This document shows, one piece after another, positions 54,835 to 63,750 of a stretch of 64,000 bases of DNA. The DNA lies in the NCBI GenBank assembly GCA_041907665.1, contig JAYRGW010000014.1:7174-71173 (forward strand), written 5' to 3'. The stretch is from JAAYUD01 sp041907665 (GTDB taxonomy: Bacteria; Bacteroidota; Bacteroidia; Bacteroidales; Bacteroidaceae). The notes beneath the pieces are model-generated. The model saw only the letters and a program-made list of their open reading frames with translations. It was not told the DNA's origin and searched no databases. How positions within the stretch are numbered: the first letter of the stretch is position 1; every line of letters starts with the position of its first letter. The position numbers were made by a program, and so were the translations under genes.

Positions 54835-55186
54835 CCCTAATGGATTGCTTTTAGAGGGTCGTTTTGTGCATCGGAACTCTCATCGACTTCCTTTTAACAC
54901 TCATGTACTGTCTCGCCCCGATGTGAGATATGCACAGCTTTCGGTCGCAACAAATCTTGCTTTCTCTTTTTGTCTTTTGGCTTCTCTGAAAGAACATGAG
55001 TGGCATATCGGTGTAGCTTTAAACGCCCTTTGTTTTGAATTCCAAAAATCGGTGAATGATGAAGACTTTAAGAATATATCTCGTATATATTGCCGTAATC
55101 GTTGCCAGCGTCCGAGAGAAAGAAAATAAGGCCGAAACTTGTAAAAGTCGAAATTTAAATTTAAGTTTGCATGTGATAATCTACGG

Positions 55187-55828
55187 ATGAACGATATGAA
55201 TGAGAATTATGTAATCAATATTGGCCGCCAATTGGGAAGCGGAGGACACGAAATAGGAGAGAAACTTGGTACGCGTCTTGGCATTGACTTGTATGACAAT
55301 GAACTTATTAATGTAGCGTCTGAGAAAAGTGGCCTGTGCAAAGAATTTTTCCAAAGAGCCGATGAAGAGGCGTCACAAGGAATGTTTGGTGTCCTTTCTA
55401 ATTTGCACTTTGCTTTTGCCGATGGCTCGGCTCCTAGTGCCAGCATGTTGAGCAATAATTCTCTTTTCAAGATTCAGAGTGATGTCATCCGCATGATTGC
55501 TGCAGCAAAATCTTGTATTTTTATGGGACGTTGTGCCGATTATATATTGCGAGACAATCCTCGTCATATTAATCTTTTTATCACTGCCGCTTTTGAAGAT
55601 CGTATTGCCCGAATTTGTGCTAAGCGCAACATTTCGCCCGAAGCTGCAAAAACGGCTATTGAAAAGTGTGATAAGAAGCGTGCCGATTACTATAATTATT
55701 ATTCGGCAAAGACTTGGGGTGCCGCCGAATCTTATGACTTGTGTATCAATTCGTCTATTTTTGGTATTGATAAGACGGTCGATTTCTTATTCGATTTCGT
55801 TCAACAAAAATTGAATATAAAAAAGTAG
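55187..55828 (+). CDS. Cytidylate kinase-like protein
   Basis: 213 aa. The N-terminus YVINIGRQLGSGGHEIGEKL is a variant P-loop of the cytidylate-kinase-like family (AAA_26 type), followed by LGIDLYDNELINVASEKSG. CIFMGRCADYILRD and IARICAKRNISPEAAKTAI, followed by DKKRADYYNYY, match the nucleoside-kinase core. It is shorter and more divergent than Cmk, so the substrate is uncertain. It is a single gene with its own terminator. Confidence 0.82.
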   Translation: MNDMNENYVINIGRQLGSGGHEIGEKLGTRLGIDLYDNELINVASEKSGLCKEFFQRADEEASQGMFGVLSNLHFAFADGSAPSASMLSNNSLFKIQSDVIRMIAAAKSCIFMGRCADYILRDNPRHINLFITAAFEDRIARICAKRNISPEAAKTAIEKCDKKRADYYNYYSAKTWGAAESYDLCINSSIFGIDKTVDFLFDFVQQKLNIKK

Positions 55829-55858
55829 CAACACCTTTACGATGCTGCTACTTTTTAA
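55820..55858 (+). terminator. Terminator after the kinase-like gene
   Basis: AAAAAGTAGCA pairs with TGCTACTTTTT. Confidence 0.8.
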
Positions 55859-55903
55859 TTTATGCCTTTTATCGGCTATATTGCCGTGTTAGGGGACTTG
55901 ATG

Positions 55904-58384
55904 TCACAATATGACTTCGTTATTGTCTTTGTCTTTTTTCTCCTTTTTCTCTTTCGTGTTTTTTACTCCTTCGGGTGGTACCGGTTCGCCTAAATCGACT
56001 TCGTTACCTCCTCCGGTATTAACTAAACTATCGTCGAGATTGACCGATGTCGAATCGTTCTTGTTGTTGTAATAAACGCTCTGACAATTATAATCTCTTG
56101 TAATAGTCTGTTTCGGCTTTGGAAATTTGCCCTTATATTGAGCAAGTGCAGGATCGGACAATACGCGCTGCATGAAGTAGCCATACACGGGGAGCGCCGT
56201 TCGGCTGCCTTGTCCGTAAGCCCCTGTCTGGAAGTGAATGCTTCGATGTTCTCCACCGACCCAGGCACCGGCAACCAAATGAGGAGTTACGCCGACAAAC
56301 CATGCATCCGAATGGTTTTGTGAGGTACCTGTCTTGCCACCAAATTCAGTCTCTCGCGTATATGGTGAAATATATTCCCAAAGAGCTTGTGTTGTACCGC
56401 CCGGTTCGGTAAGTCCACCTTTCAACATTTCTTGCATTAAGAATGCCGATTCGTAGGGAATTACCTGCGTTTGGGTGTCGTTTGCTTCGTATATGGTCTT
56501 TCCGTTTTGGTCTTCTATCTTCGTTACTAAGATCGGATCGTGGGCTTTACCGTCGTTGATCACAGTAGAGTAGGCGTTAACCAACTCTTCGAGTGAAACG
56601 TCCGAGGCTCCCAAACTCAATGCGGGGGTCTCTTCGAGCGGCGTTTTTATACCCATTGATTTGGCGGTTTCGGCTACGGTATGAATGCCTACTTCTTGAG
56701 CTACCTGAACGGCAATCGTATTGATGGATTGTGCAAAAGCGGCCTTTAGAGAATATTCGCGACCCGTATAATTGCCATTGGCGTTGCCCGGAACCCATTT
56801 GGTGGGTTTCCCGTGATCTAATACGTCTAGTTGGATGTAATGATCGACACGTGTATCGCAAGGAGACATTCCATGATTCATTGCAGCTGTATAATCGAAC
56901 AACTTGAATGTAGAACCCGGTTGACGTTTTGCCGTAACCTTGTCGTATTTCCATGCTTCGAAATTAATATCGCCTACCCATGCCTTTACATATCCGGTTT
57001 GCGGTTCTATAGCAATAAATCCGCAGTGCATGAAGCGTTCCATATAGCGTATGGAGTCCATCGTGCTCATTGTTTCATCGTGCATTCCCTTGTCGTAAGA
57101 GAATATTCTGACTTTATGAGGCTTGTTCAGATAGTAACTGATGGAGTCGCTGTTGTTGCTGTATTTGGTTTGCAGCAGTTTGTATGCCATTGTCTTTTTG
57201 GACAAGTCTTCTATGAAGTTCGGTATCTCCTTATGATGCTCGTCGCACCACGGATTTTTCTTTCCCCATTGGCTATTGAAATTCTTTTGAACTTGCCGCA
57301 TCTTTTCGTCGACAGCCTCTTCGGCATACTTTTGCATTCGAGTATCGATGGTGGTATATATCTTTAGTCCATCGCTATATAGATCTAAATCATTGTCTCT
57401 AAGCCAAGCCGATAGTTCGTTGGCAACAGCTTCGCGGAAATAGAGAGCGATACCGTCGTAGTTACTTTCCACTGCATAGTTCAATTTGATTGGAATTTGC
57501 TTTAGAGAATCGCATGTTTGTCTACTGATAACGTTGTGAGTAACCAGGTTCTCGAGCACTACATTGCGCCGTTTCAGTGAATTCTTAGGATTCAATCGAG
57601 GATTGTAGTATGTGGTGGCTCTTAGCATACCCACCAGAACGGCGGCTTGCTCGTAGTTGATTTGCGCCGGAGTGGTACGGAAATAAGTCTTTGCAGCGGT
57701 TTTGATACCATAGGCATTGCTACCAAAGTCCACCGTGTTAAGATACATGGTCAGAATCTCTTTCTTCGAATAGAACATTTCGATTTTGATTGCATCAATC
57801 CATTCTTTAGATTTCTGAATAATGAGCCTTACACCGGGCAATATACCTAAGATTCCAGTTGAATATTGCGAACGGATTTTGAACATGTTTTTCACCAATT
57901 GCTGTGTGATAGTGCTGGCACCTCTACTTCGTCCATGCATCATGTCTTTGGCTGCCGAAAATAATCCTTGGAAGTCGATTCCGAAGTGATGATAAAACCG
58001 CTCGTCTTCGGTGGTGACCAACGTCTTGATTAGTATCGGAGAAATTTCTTCATATTTTACTGGTATACGGTTTTCACGGAAGTATTTGCCTATGAGCTTT
58101 CCGTCGGCGCTGTATATTTCAGAAGCAACCGGTTGTTCGGGGTTCTGGATGCTACTTAGGCTGGGTGATTTTCCAAACAGCCACAAGAGATTCCAATCTA
58201 CCATTCCTAAATAGAGCATGAAGACAATAATGAAAGAAAGAATTCCGATTGAAAGTTTCTTGTACCATGAGCTGCCTATATATAGACCTTTATACCATGT
58301 CCAGAACTTTTTACATTTCTTTGAAATGAATGCAAAAACAGGTTTTGCATTTTGCATTGTTCTTTTTGATTTATTATTAATCAT
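55904..58384 (-). CDS. Penicillin-binding protein 1A (bifunctional)
   Basis: 826 aa class A PBP. One transmembrane helix (about 45-68) precedes the GT51 glycosyltransferase (VTTEDERFYHHFGIDFQG with catalytic Glu, RGASTITQQLVKNMF, KKEILTMYLNTVDFG). The transpeptidase has the SxxK Ser in RQPGSTFKLFDYTAAMN, the SxN in AFAQSINTIAVQ, and the KTG box in FGGKTGTSQNHSDAWFVG. The C-terminal tail is Lys/Glu/Asp-rich. It builds and crosslinks peptidoglycan outside the inner membrane. Monocistronic, with a clear promoter. Confidence 0.94.
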   Translation of the reverse strand: MINNKSKRTMQNAKPVFAFISKKCKKFWTWYKGLYIGSSWYKKLSIGILSFIIVFMLYLGMVDWNLLWLFGKSPSLSSIQNPEQPVASEIYSADGKLIGKYFRENRIPVKYEEISPILIKTLVTTEDERFYHHFGIDFQGLFSAAKDMMHGRSRGASTITQQLVKNMFKIRSQYSTGILGILPGVRLIIQKSKEWIDAIKIEMFYSKKEILTMYLNTVDFGSNAYGIKTAAKTYFRTTPAQINYEQAAVLVGMLRATTYYNPRLNPKNSLKRRNVVLENLVTHNVISRQTCDSLKQIPIKLNYAVESNYDGIALYFREAVANELSAWLRDNDLDLYSDGLKIYTTIDTRMQKYAEEAVDEKMRQVQKNFNSQWGKKNPWCDEHHKEIPNFIEDLSKKTMAYKLLQTKYSNNSDSISYYLNKPHKVRIFSYDKGMHDETMSTMDSIRYMERFMHCGFIAIEPQTGYVKAWVGDINFEAWKYDKVTAKRQPGSTFKLFDYTAAMNHGMSPCDTRVDHYIQLDVLDHGKPTKWVPGNANGNYTGREYSLKAAFAQSINTIAVQVAQEVGIHTVAETAKSMGIKTPLEETPALSLGASDVSLEELVNAYSTVINDGKAHDPILVTKIEDQNGKTIYEANDTQTQVIPYESAFLMQEMLKGGLTEPGGTTQALWEYISPYTRETEFGGKTGTSQNHSDAWFVGVTPHLVAGAWVGGEHRSIHFQTGAYGQGSRTALPVYGYFMQRVLSDPALAQYKGKFPKPKQTITRDYNCQSVYYNNKNDSTSVNLDDSLVNTGGGNEVDLGEPVPPEGVKNTKEKKEKKDKDNNEVIL

Positions 58385-58409
58385 ATATAATGTGATATAA
58401 TTATTCCTG

Positions 58410-58440
58410 CAAATATACGAAGTGCTTTCCTTACTACAAT
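58410..58440 (-). promoter_or_regulatory. PBP1A promoter
   Basis: Minus-strand TTG (58437-58439), a 19-bp spacer and TATATTTG (58410-58417), 26 nt before the start codon. Confidence 0.75.
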
Positions 58441-58450
58441 CGTTTAAGAG

Positions 58451-58491
58451 TAAAAAAAAGGAATTCCAAGTAGTGGAATTCCTTTTTTTAA
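58451..58491 (-). terminator. Terminator of bL31B gene
   Basis: AAAAAAAGGAATTCCA pairs with TGGAATTCCTTTTTTT; likely bidirectional. Confidence 0.85.
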
Positions 58492-58509
58492 CTTTTAGAA
58501 GTAATCTCT

Positions 58510-58764
58510 TTATTTCTTTTTACGATCACCGTAGCGGCTTAAGAACTTATCAACGCGTCCTGCACTGTCAACCAATGTAGATTTACCAGTGAAGTAAGGG
58601 TGAGATGTGCTCGAAATTTCGATCTTAATCAACGGATAGGTTTCACCGTCAACCTCTATGGTCTCTTTGGTGGCACAAGTTGATTTGGATAAAAACATAT
58701 CGCCGTTCGACATATCTTTGAACATTACCGGGCGGTATGATTCTGGATGAATACCTTTTTTCAT
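58510..58764 (-). CDS. rpmE2: Ribosomal protein bL31, type B
   Basis: 84 aa. MKKGIHPESYRPVMFKDMSN and SSTSHPYFTGKSTLVDSAGR are bL31 signatures. It lacks the CxxC zinc pair of type A and has the longer loop of type B. In many bacteria type B replaces type A under zinc limitation; in Bacteroidales it is often the only form. Monocistronic with a consensus promoter. Confidence 0.95.
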   Translation of the reverse strand: MKKGIHPESYRPVMFKDMSNGDMFLSKSTCATKETIEVDGETYPLIKIEISSTSHPYFTGKSTLVDSAGRVDKFLSRYGDRKKK

Positions 58765-58833
58765 TATCGTATATACTTTTAATTTATTATCTTATTATGT
58801 AATTCTTAAGTGTAATGGTCAAAATTCAGTGCG

Positions 58834-58864
58834 CAAAGTTACAGCTTTTATTTTGAATAGCAAT
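58834..58864 (-). promoter_or_regulatory. Promoter of bL31B gene
   Basis: Minus-strand TTG (58861-58863), a 19-bp spacer and TAACTTTG (58834-58841). Confidence 0.75.
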
Positions 58865-58964
58865 AATATTGGCTTCTTTTTTTCTTCTCGGTTTATTATA
58901 AAAAAGACAAAAACGAAATCGATAGATAAATAATCACAAATAGATTTACTTTGTCGATAAATAG

Positions 58965-58996
58965 TTTTTAGGTTAAAACTTAAATTTGTACATTTG
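58965..58996 (+). promoter_or_regulatory. Promoter of the aldolase gene
   Basis: TACATTTG at 58989-58996 with TTTT at 58965-58968 and a 20-bp spacer, 40 nt before the start codon. Confidence 0.5.
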
Positions 58997-59035
58997 CATT
59001 GAATTCTATTCATTTAATATATAAATATAAACAAA

Positions 59036-60043
59036 ATGGTTAATTACAAAGACTTAGGACTCGTAAACACCCGTGAGATGTTTAAGAGAGCTATTAACGG
59101 CGGATATGCTATCCCCGCTTTCAACTTCAACAATATGGAGCAGCTACAGGCCATTATCAAGGCCTCTTCTGAATTGAAATCTCCGGTTATTCTTCAGGTT
59201 TCTAAAGGTGCTCGTAACTATGCCAACCAAACATTGCTTCGCTATATGGCACAGGGTGCTGTAGAATATGCAAAAGAACTCGGATGCGAGCATCCTGAAA
59301 TCGTATTGCATTTGGATCATGGCGATAGCTTCGAACTCTGCAAGAGCTGTGTTGATTTCGGTTTCTCTTCAGTTATGATCGATGGTTCTTCTCTGCCTTA
59401 CGAAGAGAATGTAGCATTGACTAAGAAAGTTGTTGAATATGCTCACCAATACGGTGTAACAGTTGAAGGTGAACTTGGTGTACTTGCCGGTGTTGAAGAT
59501 GAGGTTGCTTCTGAAGTATCTCATTATACAAAACCGGAAGAAGTTATTGACTTCACAAGCAAAACCGGTTGTGATTCTTTGGCTATTTCTATCGGAACAA
59601 GTCATGGAGCATATAAGTTCAAACCCGAACAATGTACTCGTGACCCGAAGACAGGTCGTTTGGTTCCTCCTCCATTGGCATTTGATGTATTGGATGCTGT
59701 AATGGTTAAGTTACCTGGATTCCCAATCGTTCTTCACGGATCTTCTTCTGTTCCTCAGGAATATGTTGATATGATCAATGAGAATGGTGGTAAATTACCT
59801 GATGCTGTTGGTATTCCTGAAGAAGAACTCCGTAAGGCTGCTAAGAGTGCTGTGTGCAAGATTAATATTGACTCAGACTCTCGTTTGGCATTTACTGCTG
59901 CTGTTCGTAAGGTATTTAACGACAAACCGGGTGAATTTGATCCTCGTAAATATTGCGGACCTGCTCGTGATGCAATGGAGAAAATGTACAAAGATAAAAT
60001 ACTTAACGTACTTGGCTCTGACAACAAACTGGCTCAGTTATAG
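59036..60043 (+). CDS. fba: Class II fructose-bisphosphate aldolase
   Basis: 335 aa zinc aldolase. It cleaves fructose-1,6-bisphosphate in glycolysis and runs in reverse in gluconeogenesis. AIPAFNFNNMEQLQAII, the zinc-binding VLHLDHGDSFELCK, VTVEGELGVLAGVEDEV, AISIGTSHGAYK (His ligand) and IVLHGSSSVPQEYVDM are all present. The family name could extend to tagatose-bisphosphate aldolase, but the length and motifs favour Fba. Codons look strongly biased toward highly expressed use. A terminator follows. Confidence 0.94.
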   Translation: MVNYKDLGLVNTREMFKRAINGGYAIPAFNFNNMEQLQAIIKASSELKSPVILQVSKGARNYANQTLLRYMAQGAVEYAKELGCEHPEIVLHLDHGDSFELCKSCVDFGFSSVMIDGSSLPYEENVALTKKVVEYAHQYGVTVEGELGVLAGVEDEVASEVSHYTKPEEVIDFTSKTGCDSLAISIGTSHGAYKFKPEQCTRDPKTGRLVPPPLAFDVLDAVMVKLPGFPIVLHGSSSVPQEYVDMINENGGKLPDAVGIPEEELRKAAKSAVCKINIDSDSRLAFTAAVRKVFNDKPGEFDPRKYCGPARDAMEKMYKDKILNVLGSDNKLAQL

Positions 60044-60060
60044 TACTTCTGTATTTACTA

Positions 60061-60103
60061 ATAGAAAAAGCTGTTTGCTGCTGCAAGCAGCTTTTTTTCT
60101 CTA
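60061..60103 (+). terminator. fba terminator
   Basis: AGAAAAAGCTGTTTGC... folds as AAAGCTG.TTGC / GCAA.CAGCTTT, followed by T. Confidence 0.8.
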
Positions 60104-60129
60104 TTTTATATCCATCATAATCATAGTAT

Positions 60130-60714
60130 ATGATACTCTCTAACTTATCGAAATACAAAATCATATTGGCCTCTAATTCTCCTCGGCGCAAAGAATTGTT
60201 GTCGGGGTTGGATATTGAATATGTCGTGAAGACTTTGCCCAATGTGGATGAAAGATATCCTGCGTCGTTGAAAGGAACCGAAATACCTGCGTATATTGCA
60301 CATCAAAAGGCTGCGGCTTATCGTGAATTTATAACGGGAAATGAGTTGGTTATTACTGCCGATACGATTGTATGGCTTCACGATGAGGCATTGGGAAAAC
60401 CGCACGATGAAGAAGAAGCGAAGATAATGCTTCGAAAACTTTCTGGTGTGACACACCAGGTCATTACTGCTGTCTGTATTACTACAGCCCAACTTCAAAA
60501 GAGTTTTACCGTCACTTCTGAAGTTTCCTTTTCAGAATTGTCTGATGATGAAATTGATTATTACGTGAAACGTTATATGCCATTGGATAAGGCTGGGGCT
60601 TACGGTGTGCAAGAATGGATTGGCTTTATTGGCGTTAATGATATAAAAGGCAGTTATTACAATGTGATGGGATTGCCCGTACAACGCTTGTATGCAGAAC
60701 TGAAAACAATTTGA
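60130..60714 (+). CDS. maf: Maf-family nucleoside triphosphate pyrophosphatase
   Basis: 194 aa. Maf proteins hydrolyse dTTP/UTP or modified nucleotides to monophosphates, cleaning the pool and affecting septation. IILASNSPRRKELLSGL at the start, VITADTIVW, LGKPHDEEEAKIMLRKLSGVTHQVITAV and DKAGAYGVQEWIG are the family motifs. It lies 28 nt before dinB; the two may form an operon. Confidence 0.94.
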   Translation: MILSNLSKYKIILASNSPRRKELLSGLDIEYVVKTLPNVDERYPASLKGTEIPAYIAHQKAAAYREFITGNELVITADTIVWLHDEALGKPHDEEEAKIMLRKLSGVTHQVITAVCITTAQLQKSFTVTSEVSFSELSDDEIDYYVKRYMPLDKAGAYGVQEWIGFIGVNDIKGSYYNVMGLPVQRLYAELKTI

Positions 60715-60742
60715 CTGTAGGAATTTGAAGGGTACACATCTT

Positions 60743-61834
60743 ATGTTGCGGAAAATTATTCATATTGATATGGATGCTTTTTTTGCATCGGTAGAAGAAC
60801 GCGATCGTCCCGAACTTCATACTGTACCTATGGCTGTGGGGCACGCCGACAAACGTGGTGTGATTGCTACTGCCAACTATGTGGCACGACGCTATGGTGT
60901 TCATTCTGCATTGTCGTCGGTAAAAGCCAAACTGCTTTGCCCACAGCTTATAATCTTGCCTGGTAGAATGGAATTGTATAAAGAGGTCTCGGCGCAGATT
61001 CGTGATATATTTCTTGACTATACCGATCTCATCGAACCTTTGTCTATTGATGAGGCATTTCTAGATGTAACTCAGAATAAAAAGAATATAGAGCAAGGCG
61101 TTGATGTAGCCATTGAAATAAAACGTCGTATACGCGATGAATTGCATCTTGGTGCATCGGCAGGAGTTTCGTATAATAAGTTTTTGGCAAAAATAGCATC
61201 TGATTATCGTAAGCCCGACGGACTTTGTACCATTCATCCCGATAAGGCTCTCGAATTTATCGCACGTTTACCTATTGAATCATTTTGGGGAATCGGTCCT
61301 GTTACTGCAAAAAAAATGCATCTGCTTGGTATACATAACGGAAAGCATCTGCGTGGCTGTTCTCGTGAAATGTTGATAAGGCAGTTTGGTAAAGCCGGTG
61401 CGTCCTATTATGATATGTCTCGGGGAATAGACGAAAGACCTGTCGTATCTGTCAGAACACGAAAATCTGTAGGATGCGAAACCACTTTTGAACAAGATAT
61501 CAATCGTCGCTCTGCGGTTATTATCGAATTGTATCATGTGGCTCTCGAACTAGTGGAGCGATTGCATCATCAACAATTCCACGGAGTGACACTTACTTTG
61601 AAAATAAAGTTTGCTGATTTTACTCAAATCACTCGTAGCCTGACGGTCGATCGCCATACGGATTTGTATCAACTTAAATCGATACTCCCAATTGCCAAAC
61701 AATTGCTTCGTCAAGTTGATTACTCCAAACGATATATCCGCCTGATAGGTCTTTCGGTATCGAATCCTCTTGGCGAGGTGGATAGCCAAGATAAGAATAT
61801 ACCTGTACAGCTCGAGTTGGATTTAAAATACTAA
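60743..61834 (+). CDS. dinB: DNA polymerase IV
   Basis: 363 aa from the ATG at 60743 (MLRKIIHIDMDAFFASVEER), the canonical Y-family start; a TTG-initiated extension to 60725 is less likely. The catalytic acids lie in HIDMDAFFAS and PLSIDEAFLDVT. GASAGVSYNKFLAKIASD, the helix-hairpin-helix region SFWGIGPVTAKKMHLLGI, and a little-finger domain complete the enzyme. The C-terminal QLELDL resembles a beta-clamp-binding peptide. It copies past damage at the cost of fidelity. Confidence 0.94.
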   Translation: MLRKIIHIDMDAFFASVEERDRPELHTVPMAVGHADKRGVIATANYVARRYGVHSALSSVKAKLLCPQLIILPGRMELYKEVSAQIRDIFLDYTDLIEPLSIDEAFLDVTQNKKNIEQGVDVAIEIKRRIRDELHLGASAGVSYNKFLAKIASDYRKPDGLCTIHPDKALEFIARLPIESFWGIGPVTAKKMHLLGIHNGKHLRGCSREMLIRQFGKAGASYYDMSRGIDERPVVSVRTRKSVGCETTFEQDINRRSAVIIELYHVALELVERLHHQQFHGVTLTLKIKFADFTQITRSLTVDRHTDLYQLKSILPIAKQLLRQVDYSKRYIRLIGLSVSNPLGEVDSQDKNIPVQLELDLKY

Positions 61835-61837
61835 TTC

Positions 61838-62917
61838 TTATTTCTTTTTAATCTTATTCTGCGCTTCTTTGGCTAGTTTTAAATTGTCCGATGCAACAGA
61901 ATAGGCCGGATTGATTGCTAATGCTTTTTGGAAAGCTGCAATAGCATCCTCGTATCTTTTCATAATGCAATAGATACTTCCCAGACAATTGTAGGCTTCG
62001 GCATCTTTTGAATCAATTTGCAGCGCTTTATTGCAAGCTTCAATCGCTTCATTATATTTTTTCTTTTCGCAGTATACACTTCCTAACCCTTTATATGCTT
62101 CCAAATCTTTTGGATCAATTTTGAGTGCCTTATTGAAAGCATTTATAGCGTCGTTATATCTTAACATCTCATCGTATACGAAACCCAAATTGTGAAGTGC
62201 CGTAGCATTTTGTGGGTCTAGCAATATGGCTTTCTTGAATGCGGAGATTGCCTCATAGTTCCTTTCCAATTCAAAATACGTTTCTCCCAAATCATTGTAT
62301 ACTTTACTATCTTGTAGTCCCAACTGGATGGCTTTATTATAATACTTGAGTGCATCCTTATATTTTTCTTGCCGACTGTATGATAATCCAAGTCCATAGT
62401 TGGAATACCTATCTTTGTTGTCTAATCGAATGGCTTTTTCAAAGTTGTTTATCGCTTCTTCATACTGCCCTTGGTCAAAGGCTATTTCGCCTGTAATATA
62501 CCATGCGATAGCAGGATCGGTGTGATATAAATCAGCATCTTTAAGCAGGGTCTTGGCAACGCTGTATCGTTTCATTTTTACAGAGACGATAGCTTTATTG
62601 ATAATATAGTTTTTATTATTTGGCTTTTTTGTCAACAAGCTATTTACCAACTGCATGGCATTATTGATTTCGCTAGGTTTTTGTTGTTGATAATAATAAA
62701 TGAGGTCGTTTATAAAGTATACATCTTCAGGGTATTTTGTTATACCTTCTTGCAGGACCTTTAGATATTGTTCCTCATTCTTTGTCTTTAGATAATTTCT
62801 GGCCTTATTCTCGAGTAGTCTTGCTGCATAGCTAATCGGGGTGCTGGCTCCGAATGCTATGCCTACTGTTATAGTAAACAGAAATGTCAGGTAGTATTTT
62901 AAATAGGCTTGCTTCAT
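61838..62917 (-). CDS. Secreted TPR-repeat protein
   Basis: 359 aa. A signal peptide (about 1-23, ending AFGAS) is followed by helical sequence and at least five clear tetratricopeptide units, for example YEEAINNFEKAIRLDNKDRY, YNDAINAFNKALKIDPKDLE and YNEAIEACNKALQIDSKDAE. The last three are very similar, suggesting internal duplication. TPRs bind other proteins; the partner is unknown. Localisation inferred: periplasm. A perfect-spacing promoter precedes it. Confidence 0.88.
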   Translation of the reverse strand: MKQAYLKYYLTFLFTITVGIAFGASTPISYAARLLENKARNYLKTKNEEQYLKVLQEGITKYPEDVYFINDLIYYYQQQKPSEINNAMQLVNSLLTKKPNNKNYIINKAIVSVKMKRYSVAKTLLKDADLYHTDPAIAWYITGEIAFDQGQYEEAINNFEKAIRLDNKDRYSNYGLGLSYSRQEKYKDALKYYNKAIQLGLQDSKVYNDLGETYFELERNYEAISAFKKAILLDPQNATALHNLGFVYDEMLRYNDAINAFNKALKIDPKDLEAYKGLGSVYCEKKKYNEAIEACNKALQIDSKDAEAYNCLGSIYCIMKRYEDAIAAFQKALAINPAYSVASDNLKLAKEAQNKIKKK

Positions 62918-62936
62918 GGTAATAATCTTTGAAAAA

Positions 62937-62968
62937 CAAATGTAATGAATTTCTGATAAAAACGCAAT
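62937..62968 (-). promoter_or_regulatory. Promoter of the TPR gene
   Basis: Minus-strand TTG (62965-62967), a 20-bp spacer and TACATTTG (62937-62944). Confidence 0.7.
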
Positions 62969-63166
62969 AGCCTATTTTATAAAAGTTTATATTGGTACTG
63001 AACGTCAAAAGTGTGTGTCGTAAAAATGTTTTCTGTCTATTGCTTGAGCTTCTTCATGCTTTTTGTTAGTAAACTGGGGACTGTTTCTATTGTACCGGTG
63101 AGATTCTTTTTTTTGATAATAATATAGGAGAGGAGCCTTCTCGTGATATTCTATTTGTAGCTAGAT

Positions 63167-63460
63167 AAATAAAACTTTCTCCGGCTTGTCACAAGTCAGA
63201 GAAAGTCGCTTTTATTCATTTTTAATTAATGTCTATTATAAATCATATAGAGATTCTGTCGTGATTTTTCACAGCTTATCGCAAGTTGAGAAGAACCTTT
63301 TTTATTATATATTGCAATAATATTAACAATTCGTCCAATTTATAATAAACCTATATAAGAGAGAGAGTTTCTAATTTTATCTTTAGGCTTTTTTAGAGCC
63401 GAAAATACATTGCTACCGTGAAAATAGACGATGCCTATTAGCCATTGTCTTTCTCCTTAC
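63167..63460 (-). ncRNA. Candidate small noncoding RNA
   Basis: A consensus promoter fires leftward from about 63460 into sequence without any open frame. A compact hairpin (AACTTTCTC.. arms, 63173-63206) followed by a T-rich tract on the minus strand could end a transcript of about 290 nt. Internal hairpins around 63266-63290 and near 63430-63450 also form. I do not recognise it as tmRNA, RNase P or SRP RNA. Confidence 0.4.
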
Positions 63461-63466
63461 GCGCTG

Positions 63467-63498
63467 CAAAGGTATGGCTATTGGTGATATAAAACAAA
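63467..63498 (-). promoter_or_regulatory. Orphan consensus promoter
   Basis: Minus-strand TTTG (63495-63498), a 20-bp spacer and TACCTTTG (63467-63474). No protein gene follows it within 500 nt. Confidence 0.75.
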
Positions 63499-63750
63499 GA
63501 AAGTAAGTACTACATTTTTACTAATTTCAATGACCTTGCTTGCTACTTACGATTTCATATAAACCAATAGGCTTATGCGCGGATTCGTAACTTTGGAGGG
63601 GCTTCTAAATGTATAATCGGAATTTCAAAGGGTTAATGAAAAATTATTATACGATTTTTATGTGTATCTAATTGTGCATACTTTTACAATTCAGGTTATG
63701 GCTTCAAACTTCTATTTTGTAGGACATACTTCAATACTATCATAGCACGA

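Noticed and set aside
54803..55129. 108-codon frame before the kinase-like gene
   Set aside because: It begins inside the 35-nt inverted repeat and has no domain-like pattern.
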